A stretch of DNA of 64,000 nt from Copromyces sp. CBS 386.78. Its lineage: Eukaryota > Ascomycota > Sordariomycetes > Sordariales > Sordariaceae. The position numbers and the translations under genes are program-made. Positions 30,859 through 43,390 of this stretch are shown here, piece by piece. The DNA lies in NCBI GenBank assembly GCA_030685235.1, contig MU839149.1, positions 179,451 to 243,450 of the forward strand. Reading direction: 5' to 3'. A model generated the notes under the pieces. It ran no database searches. It was given only the letters and a program-made list of their open reading frames with translations, and was not told the origin of the DNA. Numbering within the stretch: the first letter of the stretch is position 1; each line of letters begins with the position of its first letter.

Positions 30859-33670
30859 CTATTCCTCATTCCCAATCTCGTCCTCATCCTCATTCTCCAA
30901 TTCCACCTCAACAACATCCCCTCCACCCTCAACCAGCGGCGCAGGTGCCTTCGCCTCCTGCTTCCTCCACAATCCCGCCAAAAACTCACTCGTACTCGCC
31001 TCCTCAACCCCCTTATCCTCCCTCTTCCTCAAGAACCTCGGAAATCTCAAACTCAGCCCCTTATCCTCCCTCACCAGTCCAATGGCCGCCGTATACGTCG
31101 GACTAATCGTGATATCCGCAAACGCCACCTCCCACACCTCCTGCGGCTCAAACCACACATCCGGATGCCCCCCACCACTATACTCGACAAACCCCGGTTT
31201 CGTTGCATGCACATTCCGTGGCTCCCCATCATCGCTAAAGGAGCCGTCTTCATCGTAAAATTCCCGGTTGGCTTTATAAAAGGCGTCGGTGAACCCGCTC
31301 ATGCACTTGCATACTGCTTCCAGCAATCCCGTTTCTTCGTTGCGCACGGCGAGAAGGATGGGAGACCACCACTTGGCTTTGCGGCCGGAGCCGTGCCAGG
31401 CGGCGATGGGGATCAGGTCCAAGGTGTCCGAGAAGCCGGCGGAGGTGCCGATGTAGTCTTTTTTGACTTTGAGCCAGGAGTCGAGACGCTTGTCGGGTTC
31501 GTAGGTCGCTAGGAGGGGTTTGCGTCGGGAGGAGGAGGGTTTCTTTTCGGGGATGGGCGTATCGGGTGTCGTTTCCGTGGGGTTGTACTTGGCTCTGGCT
31601 GTAGTGTTTCCCTTGGAGGGCTTTTTTGGGGCGGCTAAGACTGTGACAGCATCGGAGGTAGGGAGCTGCTGTTCTTCGGGAATTCCTGGGTCGGCAGTCT
31701 TGGCGGTGTCGTCAGGAGCTGCTAGTTCGGGTAAGTTGTCGAGAATCTTGACCATGATACCTTCACACTTGCTGTCGACGGCTGACTTGAAGAACTCAAG
31801 GACCGTTTCCGAGTCTTGGGACGTCGCATCGATGCTTTTGACCCAAGTGAAGTGATGCGATATTTCCACAAAGAGTGATCGTAACATGTCTCGCCGTTCT
31901 CGGAATGATCTGTCGAGGAGTGGCTGCCCGTTGAGATACATGAGGTCGAATGCGAACAGACACACGTCGATGGTGATGCTGCCTATAGCCACATCTTTCC
32001 TGGCTCGGTTCGTCAGTGTCTGGAAGTTCTTCAGCTCGCCCGTGGCCCGGTCCACGGCGACCACTTCGCCCTCCATGATGAAGCTCTGGACATCGTCGCC
32101 CCTGATTTTGGGAACGAGCGCGACGAGGTCGGGGTACTTGTCTGTCATGAGTTCGAGATGACGGGAGAAGATGGAGACCACTCCCTTCTCGTCGCAATGG
32201 ATTTGGGCACGCTGGCCGTCATACTTGTACTCGCAGGCGAAGTCCCGTCCTTGGAGTCGAGTGAGCATCTCTGACAGGTCTCTAGTGATGCCCCCAAGCA
32301 TGGGCCGCAGGGGAATGTGAAGTGTTAGACCGCATCGCACCAACAAATCCTCACACACACCAATCTCGAGCAGTACTGGAACCAGATCGTTGTAGTCGGG
32401 ATGTCGGGCAAATGAGGCCTTGACAATCTCTTCGGCCTTCAGGTAGATCTCGGCTAGCTCCTCTTTCTTCTGCTTCGCCAGTTGGTTTGTGTCTTTTGTT
32501 GGGAAGTCCGCGCCTGGAGGTTTCGAGAGCAAAAAGGCTCGAGCAAGGGCAATGAGCATGGTGGTTTTGACAGCTCCGATGCGCAACTAAACCATGTTAG
32601 CAGATGACATGGCTCGGACAAGCTCAACTTACATGTTGACATAGTGTCCTGACGACATATCTGCTTTCTTCACCTCCGCGGGCATCTTGGAGCAATTTAT
32701 CAACAATCCGTTGCTTTACATCACCACTACCCTGCCCCTGAGTCTTGGCTATCTTGACCAAGGACTGGAAGACCCCCTTGATTGTAAGTGGTTTAGGCTT
32801 TCGCAGAGTAAAACTCTGTTTCTTCTTTGCCTCGAACGCAACATCGCCTGGGTCACCCAGCCTATCATAGAGTATCTTTAGTGACCTGTTGTCGAGGCCA
32901 CATACTTGCTTGAGAGCCTTTGAGATCGCAGAACCGCCCAAACCAAGTTCCATAGACACATACGGTGGGGAAATGGCGTTCGTTGCAAGCCAAACCGCGG
33001 GCAATAAGCTGGATGGATCTCCTTCAATCAACAACCGGACACAGTTGACTAGAGTGTCGACAATTTTGATCCTGCTCGAGGTACCGCTAACCAACACAAA
33101 GCATCGTGTAAGGAGGGCGTAGGATGCATCGCCTCCATCATTGGCCCACGATTCCTGGAGCCCGGGGATGTACTTGGATGGGTCAAAGGTCAACGGACTT
33201 TCGTCCAGGGGGATAGATGCTGATGCCTGGTCTTCTGTAGCGGCTACCGAAGAGAGTGACAATGTATTCTTCCCTTTTGGCAGATCAGCCTTGGGTGGTG
33301 AAGTTACTGTCTGTGATTTCGATTCCTTGGTTGGTCCAACCGTGACTGTGTCCACGGACCCTGTTGCTGGCACAGGCAGATCATCCTGCGGGCGGACACT
33401 ATTTTCCCTCCTCGGAGTTGTTGAGGCCCTTGCTTCGGCATCCCATTCGGCCTGCAACTTCCGCGCAAGTTCCTCATCGGTCAATTGCGCTTCCGCCCGC
33501 CCTTTCTGAGTTGGCTGGGAGTTGGACTCCGTTGTCAAAGGAGACGGTTCCTTGGCAGCACCATTCTGCTTCTGTTTAGCGAAGAAGTATTCGAGACCTC
33601 TGCTGGGCACCGAAGAAGATGATTGCTTTGCGCCAGAGTTGAGTTTGCGTTTCTTGGCTGGACTGGACAT
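30859..33670 (-). CDS. DNA ligase I (Cdc9-like, ATP-dependent)
   Basis: Two exons, 33670-32633 and 32586-30859, with a very short 46-nt intron (GTAAGT...TAG), give 921 residues. Residues about 1-90 are a disordered basic segment with KKRK (nuclear signal) and a PCNA-binding-like SRGLEYFF in which the usual Gln is Ser. Next come the all-helical DNA-binding domain and then the nucleotidyltransferase domain with EYKYDGQRAQI (catalytic Lys near 467). MEGEVVAVD and EGIMVKIL are further nucleotidyltransferase motifs. The OB domain ends in LRFPRFLRKREDKGVEEASTSEFLAGLWRKQ, the family C-terminal signature, followed by an acidic tail. It seals Okazaki fragments and excision-repair nicks. A Ser/Lys/Pro-rich insertion of about 80 residues lies before the OB domain. 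Confidence 0.94.
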
Positions 33671-34321
33671 GTTTGGTGCGGAGACGTGTTTGGAGTCTGA
33701 AGTTCAGAAAGTCACGGATCAAAGAGGCTCATGATGGCAAGAGCGACAACAAGTGCGAGGTTCAAGACGGTTTCATCCCAAGGAGGGTCGTCGGTGTTGT
33801 TCAGTTCTCAGATGAATGTGTGCATTCGGACAAAGCCGAGTTGATGACGTCTGCTTTGATCGCGACAAGCAACAGCGCGTTTGCCAGCTGCACGAGCCTG
33901 CCACGCGGCCACCTGACCGATCAGCTGTCTCAAAGCTGTCGAAGCTGTCACAAGCACCGAAGACGGCAGCACAATGTCAAGGGCCTCTTTGCCAAGACAA
34001 CAACCCCACCCATAGAGCTAACCCCAATTAGGCTCTAGCGTTCACACACGAAAAACCAGCCCCATGAAAGGGCAGTGGTTCACAGCAAGAACCCCACCAT
34101 CCGCTCTTTGATGGATTGAGGCCGAAAACTTGCGAACGCAAAAGACAGCAAGAGAGCCCTTCGATACTCTGCATTTGTCCCCCCATCAACTGCCAACCTC
34201 GCCGAAACTCCAGCACCAACCCCCCCCGCGCCGACCCATCAAGCTCCCGAGGTCCTCCTTCGCCCCGAAGATAAATAACACCCCGACCCTCAGCCAAACT
34301 CCGTCCGACTTTTTGCCCATC
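33671..34321. other. Divergent promoter region (DNA ligase I / eIF3k)
   Basis: 650 bp between two head-to-head genes. It includes the 5' UTR of eIF3k. No separate gene is seen. Confidence 0.55.
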
Positions 34322-35272
34322 ATGAACGGCGAGGATCCCCAAGAGCGCCCCGACTTCATTCGCGCCATCATCAACGGTCTCGAGCGTTACAACCCCGAAG
34401 CCGCTGGCACTCTCGAAGCCTACCTCACCCAGCAATGTGAGGAGAAGTTCTGCGACTGCAACGCCAACCGCGCGCTGCTCAAGCTGTACGTCGACACCCT
34501 CCATACCTTTTACGAAAGAGACCTGAATGATGTGCAATGTCAACGTTTCCTATTACCTGATCGTGGAACAATATCCGCGAATGAAGTCCATTATTAGCTC
34601 TATCTGACAACTGGTCCTCTATTCTCTGCTTATTGCCCTCCCCGAGTCATGGTTTATAGAAACAACCCTGATGAGCAATGCCTTTGCTAACCACAAGCCA
34701 TGTCTGCCTGCCACCTAAACAGCTACCAACTCAACCCCGACCGCATCAAGGATGAGGCCATCACCAACATCCTCGTCAAGGCCATGACCCAGTTCCCCTC
34801 GCCCCAGTTCGACCTCGCCCTCCACCTCCTCAGCCCCTCGCAGTCCAGCCCGGGCCCCAACTCTAGCTCGGAGCTCACCGAGGCCGTGTCCAAGCTGCGC
34901 GCCCTCAATGCCCAGCTCGAGGGCGCCGAGTACGCCCGCTTCTGGGCCACTCTCGACAGCGACGATCTCTACGCCGACCTGACCACCGACATCGCCGGCT
35001 TCGAGGATATGATCCGCGTCCGCATTGCCCAGCTTGTTGGCCAGTCGTACCGCGAGATCCAGTTCGCCGTGCTCGAGAGCTGGCTCGGCCTCAACAACGC
35101 CGAGGCCACCACCCAGTTCATCACCGAGACGTGCGGCTGGAAGGTTGAGGGCGATCTCGTTCAGATCCCTAAGAATGCCGAGAACGAGGCGCGCAAGGCC
35201 GAGATCCGCGAGGACGTCAACGTCGACATGTTTGCGAGGATCATCAAGCGCAGCTGGGAGGAGTCTGCTTAG
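34322..35272 (+). CDS. Eukaryotic translation initiation factor 3 subunit K (eIF3k)
   Basis: Exons 34322-34485 and 34723-35272 give 237 residues, the usual eIF3k length. The 237-nt intron (GTACGT...ACAG) splits a Leu codon so that the reading ...NRALLKLYQLNP is restored, as in other eIF3k proteins. The protein starts with RPDFIRAIINGLERYNPEAAGTLEAYL and ends in the PCI-like winged helix (YREIQFAVLESWLGL...DMFARIIKRSWEES). eIF3k pairs with eIF3l in the eIF3 octamer on the 40S subunit. Filamentous fungi have it whereas budding yeast lacks it. It is divergent from DNA ligase I. Confidence 0.95.
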
Positions 35273-36066
35273 GATCCGTCGACACCACTCAGCAGTGACA
35301 AGATGCTGTGAAGGAAGAGATTTGAAGAAATGACCTTTCTTTTAAAACATGGAGGATGAGCGGAGGATAAGAAGAGAGAGGACGAGAAACAACGGGGGGC
35401 CTGATGTCAATACCCGTATAATTACATCTTTTTGTGTGTGTGTGATTGGGCCCCAATTTCTTGCATCTGGTAGCAAAAAAAAGAGCTCTGGCGTTTTTGG
35501 GTTTTCAGACAATTGTTGAAAGAACGGAATCGGGCGGGCACCTTTTTTTACCCCGTCACTACTGTTGCTATGTAGCTACTTTACACCTGTCTTTTGGTCT
35601 CGGAACAGACATCCGTCGCGTAGAAAGAGGCAGAAGTGGGATTCCTGACGGCGGTTGTGGTTGATGTCTTGCGGGTTTCTATTATGGTGTTTGGAAGAGC
35701 ATACATGGTAGACTTTTGTCAAGGGCGTCGGAATATGAAACGATGATATGACCACTTGGTAGACCCGTGACTGGCAAATCTCGACATGACTTTGGACCTC
35801 CCTCAAAGCGCCCCGATGTTTGTGAGCCTGTTGCTGTTTCATCCTCTCAAAATTGTGATTTCAGGCCTTCCTTTCTTTTTAAGAGCTAATTTGGTTTAAA
35901 TCGTCTAGTTAACCCGTAAATATTTGGACCTTTTGGCTCCCTAACGCCTTTCCACTGCCCAATATTACATGACAAAATCAACTCACCACACCCCCCTTCC
36001 ATAGACTCCGGTTCTCATGTGCATGAACAGTGTTTTGACAGCTCACCTCATCTCATGAGTAGTGCC
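35273..36066. other. Intergenic between convergent genes
   Basis: 3' flanks of eIF3k (+) and the Tsr4-like gene (-). It contains a short TG run (about 35434-35443). No coding signal is seen. Confidence 0.55.
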
Positions 36067-37486
36067 TTACCGCTTAACACTCAACTCCTCCCACTGAACC
36101 CCAGCCCACTCCTCCACATACCCAGCCACGCCCCTCTCCGTTCCCCTCGGGCTACAATCCTTCTCACAAACACCCACAATAATCGTACCCCAATCCATGC
36201 CCTCCATCGAGTCCTCCTCGCACTCCAGCTCCTCAATCGCGTGGGGAGTCAACTGCACCTCAAACACCCTTCCAGCACCACAGTTTGCGCACCTAGGGAT
36301 CTTCCCCTTAGCCGTAGTACTGACCTTCTCGTTCGCTGCCGCAGCCGGAACGTGAAGTAGCTTGCCCACAGCGTCGTTCTTAGAGTAAAGCAACGGCTGA
36401 CCAGCAAACTCGTACCGAATCACTTGCTCCGGGTTCTGGCCCACACGATCGGCAAAACGCTGGAAGACCGCGTCCATGGTCGACTCGAAGACGTCCTTGT
36501 CTTCACCACCCTTTCCCCCAGACCCGCCGGCGGCGCCTTCGGTGTCGATGTCCATTGTTTCGATTTTCTGGGGTGGGAGAGAGGGCGTCGGGTCGAGGGT
36601 CTCGTAGTCGGCGTCCCAGATCCAGCGCTCGGGGTAGGGAGGGTGGAGGGCGGAGGCGTCGGTTGGCCAGGGCTCGGAGGGAACGGGCGCGGGACCGGTC
36701 TGCTGGGTGTTGTTGAGGGAGAGAGTTTGGGCGAAGGTTTTGGGGAGGTCATTGGCTGCTTGTTCTTGTTGCTGCTGTTCTATTGTTGTTTGTGCCTGTG
36801 TCTTCGTCGTCTCTGGTACTGCTGCTACCACTGGTGTCTCCTGCTTCGGCGCAAACGGGTTCACAGCCGCAGCCCCCTTAGGCGCAAAAGGGTTCAGAAC
36901 TGAGCCTCCCGAGGCACCACCGCCGCCGGTCGCAAAGGGGTTGGTCTTTGCTCCACTAGCCGGCTTCGCGCCGAACAAAGCCTCACCAAGTCCCAGGGTA
37001 GAAGCCTTGGGCATCTCGACCTTTTTCTCCTCTACTGCGGCAGCCTTCTTCTTATCCTCCTTCACAGCGGGCGCATCCACTGCCACCCTGACGCCCCTCA
37101 CGGCTCTGATGCTGCCCTCCTTCCTGCGGCAGCTCTTCCTCCGGCAGGAAAAGACGTAGAGACGGCGCTCGTGGCCGGGAAAGCGTTCGGGGAGTTCGGC
37201 GTTGAGTTGGAGGAGGAGGACCATGTAGTCCTTGCAGACCTTGCACTTGGCGAGGGCGGCAGAGGCGGGGGAGTCTTCTTCGAGCCATTCCTGTTGAAGG
37301 TTTCTTGATTAGAGTACGACATGTATAAGGGTTGTGAGTGGACAAGAGAAAAGGACATACAGGAACACCACCCAGGCGGCTGATCTTCTCGCCATTGGAG
37401 TCGGCGTCGGCATAGCCGAGGAGGACGTTGGTCTCGGTGAAGTCGAGATCCTCGCCCTCGTCAGAGGAGTCGTCGTAGGGAGCCAT
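36067..37486 (-). CDS. Tsr4/PDCD2-family ribosome biogenesis protein
   Basis: Exons 37486-37361 and 37290-36067 (intron GTATGT...CAG, 70 nt) give 449 residues. The N-terminal part has the PDCD2 pattern: VLLGYAD, the SRLGGVPEWL motif, a CKVC pair, ERRLYVFSCRRKSCRRKEGSIRAVRG. The C-terminal domain has QVIRYEFAGQPLLYS, PRCANCGAGRVFEVQLTPHAIEEL and MDWGTIIVGVCEKDC. Between them are repeated NPFA(P/T) motifs and an Ala/Gln-rich linker. Yeast Tsr4 is a dedicated chaperone of ribosomal protein uS5 (Rps2) needed for 20S rRNA processing; the same role is inferred here. The Cys pairs suggest zinc binding. Confidence 0.92.
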
Positions 37487-37924
37487 ATTTTCTGATGATA
37501 GTTCGGTTTAGACGTCCGATGTACGAGTGCGATGTGGTTCGGGGATACGTTCAGTCGACAGAGGTAGAGAGAGCGCTGTCCGGTGGATCACAATTATGTC
37601 AAGCATGGAATTTGGAATTTTTGGCGCCCGGGCAACTGAACTCCAATGCAACAGCGGGACCCTCAAATTTTGGCGGGGTAAATCTTTAACGGGCCCCGCT
37701 ATGACCGTGGTCCAGGTCCCGTCCAGTCCAGGCTGTTGATGTGGCCCCTGCTCAGAGCAGCCAGCCCCTGAGATGTTGATAGTACACAAGTCAACTCAGG
37801 GGGTACAGACATATGCGTAAGGTAACAAGCAGGAAAGTGAGAATCAAACAGAGATTTGGACATTCGTCGCCATGAATTAAATTCTTAAATAGGTATCTTA
37901 CATGCAGACGATTTACGCAATTAT
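37487..37924. other. Intergenic
   Basis: Upstream of the Tsr4-like gene and downstream of CCT6. No feature is recognised. Confidence 0.5.
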
Positions 37925-39901
37925 TTAAGAATCGGGTCCGTCCATGCCAGGTCCAGGACCTCCGGCCCTACCCATCTGTCTCGCCTTGAGAAGCTCATCG
38001 CACAACAGCAGGTTGGATGCGATACTGGCACTGGAGGCGATGCAGTTTCTCAATACTCTGAACGAATCGTAAACACCCTCCAGTGTGGGATCCATAGGCT
38101 CGCCAGTTGCAAGGTCGAGACCGACGACATTGCCCTCGGCTTGCTCATCTTGAAGAGCAGCGACTAAGGAAGGGGGGTTAGCATGTGCAAAGCTGTATGG
38201 GATGAAACATGACTTACGAGAATCTTGAACGTCAAGACCGGCGTTGGCAGCAAGGGTCTTGGGAATAACCAAAAGAGCGTCGGCAAAAGCCTCGACACCC
38301 CACTTGGCCTTACCCTTGACCGTCTTTGTGAAGGAATCGCTCTTGAGGTGGGCAGCGCATGCAACCTGAAAAGCGCCACCGCCGGGAACAACACTCTTGT
38401 CGACAATCATGTTGTAGACACTGCGAAGACCATCGCGAACGGCATCCTTGACTTGATTGATGGTGTGCGCGTTGGGGCCCTTGATAAGGAGGGTGACGGA
38501 CTTGGGGTCCTTGACCTCCTCAACAAAAGTGTACTTCTCCTCGCCAAGCTGCTGCTCATAGACAAGACCAGCCCAGCCGAGAATCTCCGGTGAAAGGTCG
38601 TCGACACTGTTCTGAGCAATACCGCCGCAGACAAGCTGAAGTCTTTCCATGTTCCTCCTCTTCGCTCTCCGGAGAGCGAGAATACCGTTCTTGGCCAACA
38701 CATCCAGAGAAAGAGGATCGATACCCTTCTGGTTGATGATAACAAAGTTCTTGGTCGAATCGTTACCGCAAACCTCCTTCTTGAGCTCGACAATCTTCTT
38801 CAGCTTGGCATCGACGAAGCGGCGCTCACTCTCCACGAGCTTGTCCCTCTGCTCGGCGCTAGAGTAGAAGAAGCTAGAGTTGATCTCGGACTTTTCGTAT
38901 TCGAGGGAGACGTTGAGGGTGAGGATGTATGCGTTCTCGACGCGCTTGGGCATATCGGGGTGGCGGGCGCCGTGGTCGAGAGCGAGACCACGGATAAGCT
39001 GGGTATCAGAGGCAGTGCGGTGTTGCATGGTCATGATCTCGATCATGTGAAGGTCGGGCTTGGCCGGGGCCTGGTAGATAGCGAGGACGGCATCGACAAT
39101 ATCGGCGGTCAAGCTCTGGGCCAGGCTGGCGCTGAGCTTGGTGGCAAGCGATGTGCGGGCGACGGAAAGGAGGAGCTCGCGGTCGACCTCGCGAGGGAGC
39201 TTGAAGTCATCGAGGAACTGCGACAGTGTCAGGAGTGTTTCAAGGAAACAGACAAAAGCGACGAGCACGTATGCTAACCTTGAGCGCCTCGGACTTGGCG
39301 ATCTCGAAACCATCTGTGATTATCCTAGGGTGAAGACCCTCGGAGATGTGACGATCGGCCTGCTTGAGGAGCTCTCCCACCAACAACACCACCGACGTTG
39401 TGCCGTCACCGCAAATGTCGTCTTGGGCGGTCGCAGCACGGGCGATCATAACAGCTGTCGGGTTCTGTATTTGCATCTCACGGAGGAGGACGTTGCCATC
39501 CTTTGTCAACTTGATCTGTTGTGCAGCGCATGGCGGTCAGTATGCATGTTGTGTTGATATGGCATCCCCGCCTTGCACCCCCTTTATGGAATTCGTACCT
39601 GACCGGCGCCATCGACAAGCCTGAATTGCAGCAGTTGTTGTTAGCCAAGAGTAAAAGGTCGGGAATGCATCAGGAAGCTTGCGTACATCTTGATGGTGCC
39701 CGAGGGGCCCAGGTTGGACTTGAGGACATCTTGGAGGCCCTCACCCGCGGTGATGTTGACCTTGAGAGCTTCGCCCCGCCGCTGTTGACATAGTTAGCAA
39801 ACAACACATCCACCATCGCTCGGGCCTCAAGGGGCGCTTGACAGAAGGATCGTTCGTACCCGAGACTCGGCCTTGGGGTTGAGAAGCTGGGCAGCAGACA
39901 T
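37925..39901 (-). CDS. cct6: T-complex protein 1 subunit zeta (CCT6)
   Basis: Six exons: 39901-39860, 39781-39687, 39620-39599, 39515-39279, 39217-38218 and 38163-37925, giving 544 residues. Introns are 54-83 nt with GT...AG borders, and all phases close. The third exon is only 22 nt and encodes the LVDGAGQ of the conserved [15 protein letters not shown]. The start [13 protein letters not shown] matches CCT6. Group II signatures [19 protein letters not shown] and VVPGGGAFQ are present, as is the zeta-type [13 protein letters not shown]. Length equals yeast Cct6. It is one of the eight TRiC ring positions, with weak ATP use in yeast. It shares a 747-bp upstream region with the divergent prenylcysteine oxidase gene. 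Confidence 0.96.
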
Positions 39902-40648
39902 GGCGGATTAACTGGTCGGTGGTATGAGGATATCGAGATTGTTTGTATAGGAGAGATGCGATTACGGGGAGGGATGTTCTTGGGAATGTACATGTACAGG
40001 AGCTGCTCCCTTCCATGAGTTAACTTTTTTTTCCGTTGTGTTCCAGTCCGGCCAGGCGATGGTTTGGGCGGAGGCGGCAGTGGGTGGCATGCGGCAGGCA
40101 GCCCCTGTCCCGTCGTAGGCACAGCTTTTGGTGGCACCTCATTCTGCGGGCGTGTTGGCATGGAGGGGCGCAAGAAGCTAGGACCACCTTCCCTCCCGTC
40201 CCAAGCTCCGTACAAACAGAGCTGTTTCCTCCATCAGGTGGCCTACCCTGACGTTTCAAATCGTTACCCCTATCAAGCAATCCTAAAGATCGAGTGCTAG
40301 ATGATAGTCCTGTACCTTTACTTGATGCGCGAATAAAGAGGAATTGCATGTACTCAAATATCGCTTTGAAGGCGTCTCATGTCTAACTACACAGTACGCA
40401 GCTCCTGCTGTTAATGTAATCAGAGTCAAGTCGAAACCGCAACAAATGCAGCCTGTGTTACACCGCGTCTTCTGCATGCTGGATTGACTGGTCAGAAATT
40501 CAACTTCAGATGACTGAATAAATAGAGGAATTGTTACCTCCTTCCTTCATCTGTTTCTCATAGCTTCGAGTTCATCTAATGCTCTTGCTTCTTCCCTTCA
40601 ACCGACTCGTGTAATACCTACCCGTACCTCCACGTTACCAAACACAGC
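39902..40648. other. Divergent promoter region (CCT6 / prenylcysteine oxidase)
   Basis: 747 bp between head-to-head starts. No coding region and no repeat were recognised. Confidence 0.55.
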
Positions 40649-42593
40649 ATGAGACTGCCATGCGATTTGCAGTCCGCCGCTGCGGCGCTGCTTTTGTTTA
40701 CATTGCCAGCTCTTGCCCGCAGAATCCCCGTTGATATCGAGGGAGACAACCTCGAATCTGGAGACACACCGGTGCGACAGATCGCCATCATCGGTGAGTT
40801 TGCAGTTCTATCTTCATTCACATGAATTTCATTTTTATTCCCTTGACCCTCTTCGTACACATCGTCAACCCTCACAAGAAGCTAACACACCGCACAGGAG
40901 CTGGGGCAGCCGGATCTTCCGCCGCTTACCACTTGCGCAAGTATGCTGAAGAATACAGTGTCCAGGTCAACATCACCATCTTCGAGAAGACAGATCGTAT
41001 TGGTGGACGGACTCTGACCATCAACCCCTACGATGACCCCTCACAGCGACTTGAACTGGGAGCCAGCATCTTCATCGAAAGAAACTTCATCCTCAACAAG
41101 TCGGTTGAGGAGTTTGGCTTACAAAGGAGGGATCCTGATGTGGGGTCCGACGACAACTTGGGATTTTGGGACGGCGAGAAGTTTGTCTTTGAGATCGACA
41201 TGAGCCGCCACTGGGCTGTAAATTTGGCTCGCATCATCTGGAAGTACGGTCCTTGGGCCCCTAAGCGGACCAAGGATCTCGTTGCAGAGACTGTTTCCAG
41301 CTTCTTGCGCTTGTACGAAGAACCGTTCTTTCCATTCAAGTCTCTGACACAGCGCGCATACGATCTTGATTTGACCTCTGCCACGGGGGTCACTGGCGAG
41401 GAGTTCTTGAAGGCGAATGGGGTAAGTTGCAGAACGAATCTTGTTCGGCTGTTTGATTGTATGACTGACGGTTTCAGATTGATGGTGCCTATGGCGGGTA
41501 TGCCCACGATATCATTCAAGCCACCACTCGGGTTAACTACGCCTCCAATATCGGCCGCATCCATGGACTCGACACGATGGTTTCTATGGCGCCCGAGAAC
41601 TCGATAGCTGTTCAGGGTGGCAACTGGCAAATCTTCCAGAAGATGGTTGAGAGTTCGAGGGCTACCACCTTACGCAACACATCGGTATCGTCTATCGCTT
41701 TCGCGAAATCCGGAAACGAAACCACCAGTTCAGTCAAATACAGCCTCCGAACTGTTTGTTCATCGTCCAAGGCAGATACAGCCTATCCAGTGGAGTTTGA
41801 CAACGTCATCCTCGCCAACCCGTTGCAATTCAGCAACATCTCAATCCCGGAGGATGTGCTGGAAACCCCAATTGAGAAGATAGATTATGTGCATCTTCAT
41901 GTCACCATCTTCACCTCGCCCTTCAGTCCCAGCCCCAAATTCTTTAATTTTGAGAATCCGAGAGCTCTCCCCGGAGCGGTGCTCACAACGCTCGGCAAGA
42001 ACGATAACGCAACCTCGGGAGTGGAAGGCGCGGGAAGCGCTGGCTTCTTCAGCATCAGCAAGCAGCGTAAGCTGGTGAACCCCAAGACCCAAAAGGAGGA
42101 GTACGCCTACAAGATCTTTTCTCCCGAGAAGATCACTCCCGAGTTTCTCAGCCGTCTCTTCGGTGTTGAGGTCCCAGAGACGTTTGTCTCCCAGCCAGGC
42201 CAGGACCCAGAGGCTGAAGGGGTCAGCCCGATTACTTGGTACTATCCCCATGAGTTCTTCTCCTATCCCAAGGCCGAGCCTCGCACAAAATTCCAGGATC
42301 CCATCGTCGGACCGGGCTTTTACTACACCTCCGGTATGGAGAGCTTCATCTCGACCATGGAGACTAACGCATTGATGGGCAAAAACGTGGCGAGACTGAT
42401 TGTGGACGACATGAGGGGAGTGGAGAGCGGAGGTGTCCAGAGTCGTGATGGTAGCCTGGCGCCAGGCCAACAGCTCAAGATGACTTGTGACAGAGCAAGA
42501 AGAGGCGCTGGTAGGGGAGGAGTGCGGAAGGCGGGCGAAGTTCCCAAGACACGGCCGACTGAGTTGCCCGAGATGCCACTGGTGGACCTCTAA
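40649..42593 (+). CDS. Prenylcysteine oxidase/lyase family FAD protein
   Basis: Exons 40649-40793, 40898-41421 and 41478-42593 (introns 104 and 56 nt, GTGAGT...CAG and GTAAGT...CAG) give 594 residues. A signal peptide (about 1-23, LLLFTLPALA) is followed by the Rossmann FAD site IAIIGAGAAGSSAAYHLRK (first Gly split by intron 1) and the Glu-ending strand TIFEKTDRIGGRT. Downstream, GLDTMVSMAPENSIAVQGGNWQIFQKM and the C-terminal GFYYTSGMESFISTMETNALMGKNVARL (FAD-contacting) match PCYOX1-type proteins. These oxidatively cleave farnesyl- or geranylgeranyl-cysteine left after degradation of prenylated proteins, in the lumen of the secretory or lysosomal/vacuolar system. The C-terminus has an extra basic, Pro-rich tail of about 60 residues. 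Confidence 0.9.
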
Positions 42594-43390
42594 CGCATAC
42601 GACCCCTTTCCATACAGAGAAGACCATCCCTTCGGGGTTTACACAGGAGTCCAGGTGCCTCTTGTGTTGCTGGGGTTTTCGGTTGTTCCTTGTTTTTCGA
42701 GCGTTTGTCCTTGATTATGTCATGACAGATAAAAATCACATATGATTTCTGATTTGTATTCATTGGCCTGGATGTATGTCTCTGGCTTGTGCTTATTGGA
42801 CTCTCCTGGCATCAACGAGACGGCACAAGGGCCGTTCATGGGGGATGGTGCTTTGACGATCTTTAACAAAATGTGGTGAGCGTACCACTGCAGGATGTTA
42901 GGGCGTTAACACCCAAACACCGTGTGTTGTTGAAAGTGAGACCAAGATTGAGCGGCATGCATGTGATTCAGATTGCCTTTGACCATTTGTGGCGTTTCCA
43001 TTGAAGATTATGATATTGATTGGCTTGAAGGAACATGCACAGCCACACGCATCTCGCCTTGTTATGACGCAGCTTTTGCACGTTCTGTGTGGTAAGTACC
43101 ATCTTCCCCCCAGTGCCTGCTGCCCTGCACCTGAAGGTTCGTTCCAGAAGGCAAGGAAGGCCAGAACATGCAACGTCCCCACTGATCAGAGCGCTATTCT
43201 CTCTATCTCTCTCGGGGTCTATTTACTTTCCATTACTACCTTACCTTTCAACATCTCCCTCCTTTCCTTCGACATTCACATTTCACAGCCAGCGATAACG
43301 CACCGTCCACGTCGGTTGCTTCCTTAAGCTGAGACACCTCATATCACGCTCAATACGATTAATCCAGTATCATATTGACCGGCGACAGCA
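42594..43390. other. Intergenic
   Basis: 3' flank of the oxidase and promoter of VID27; the C/T-rich stretch at 43190-43265 is probably near the transcription start. No gene is recognised. Confidence 0.5.
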
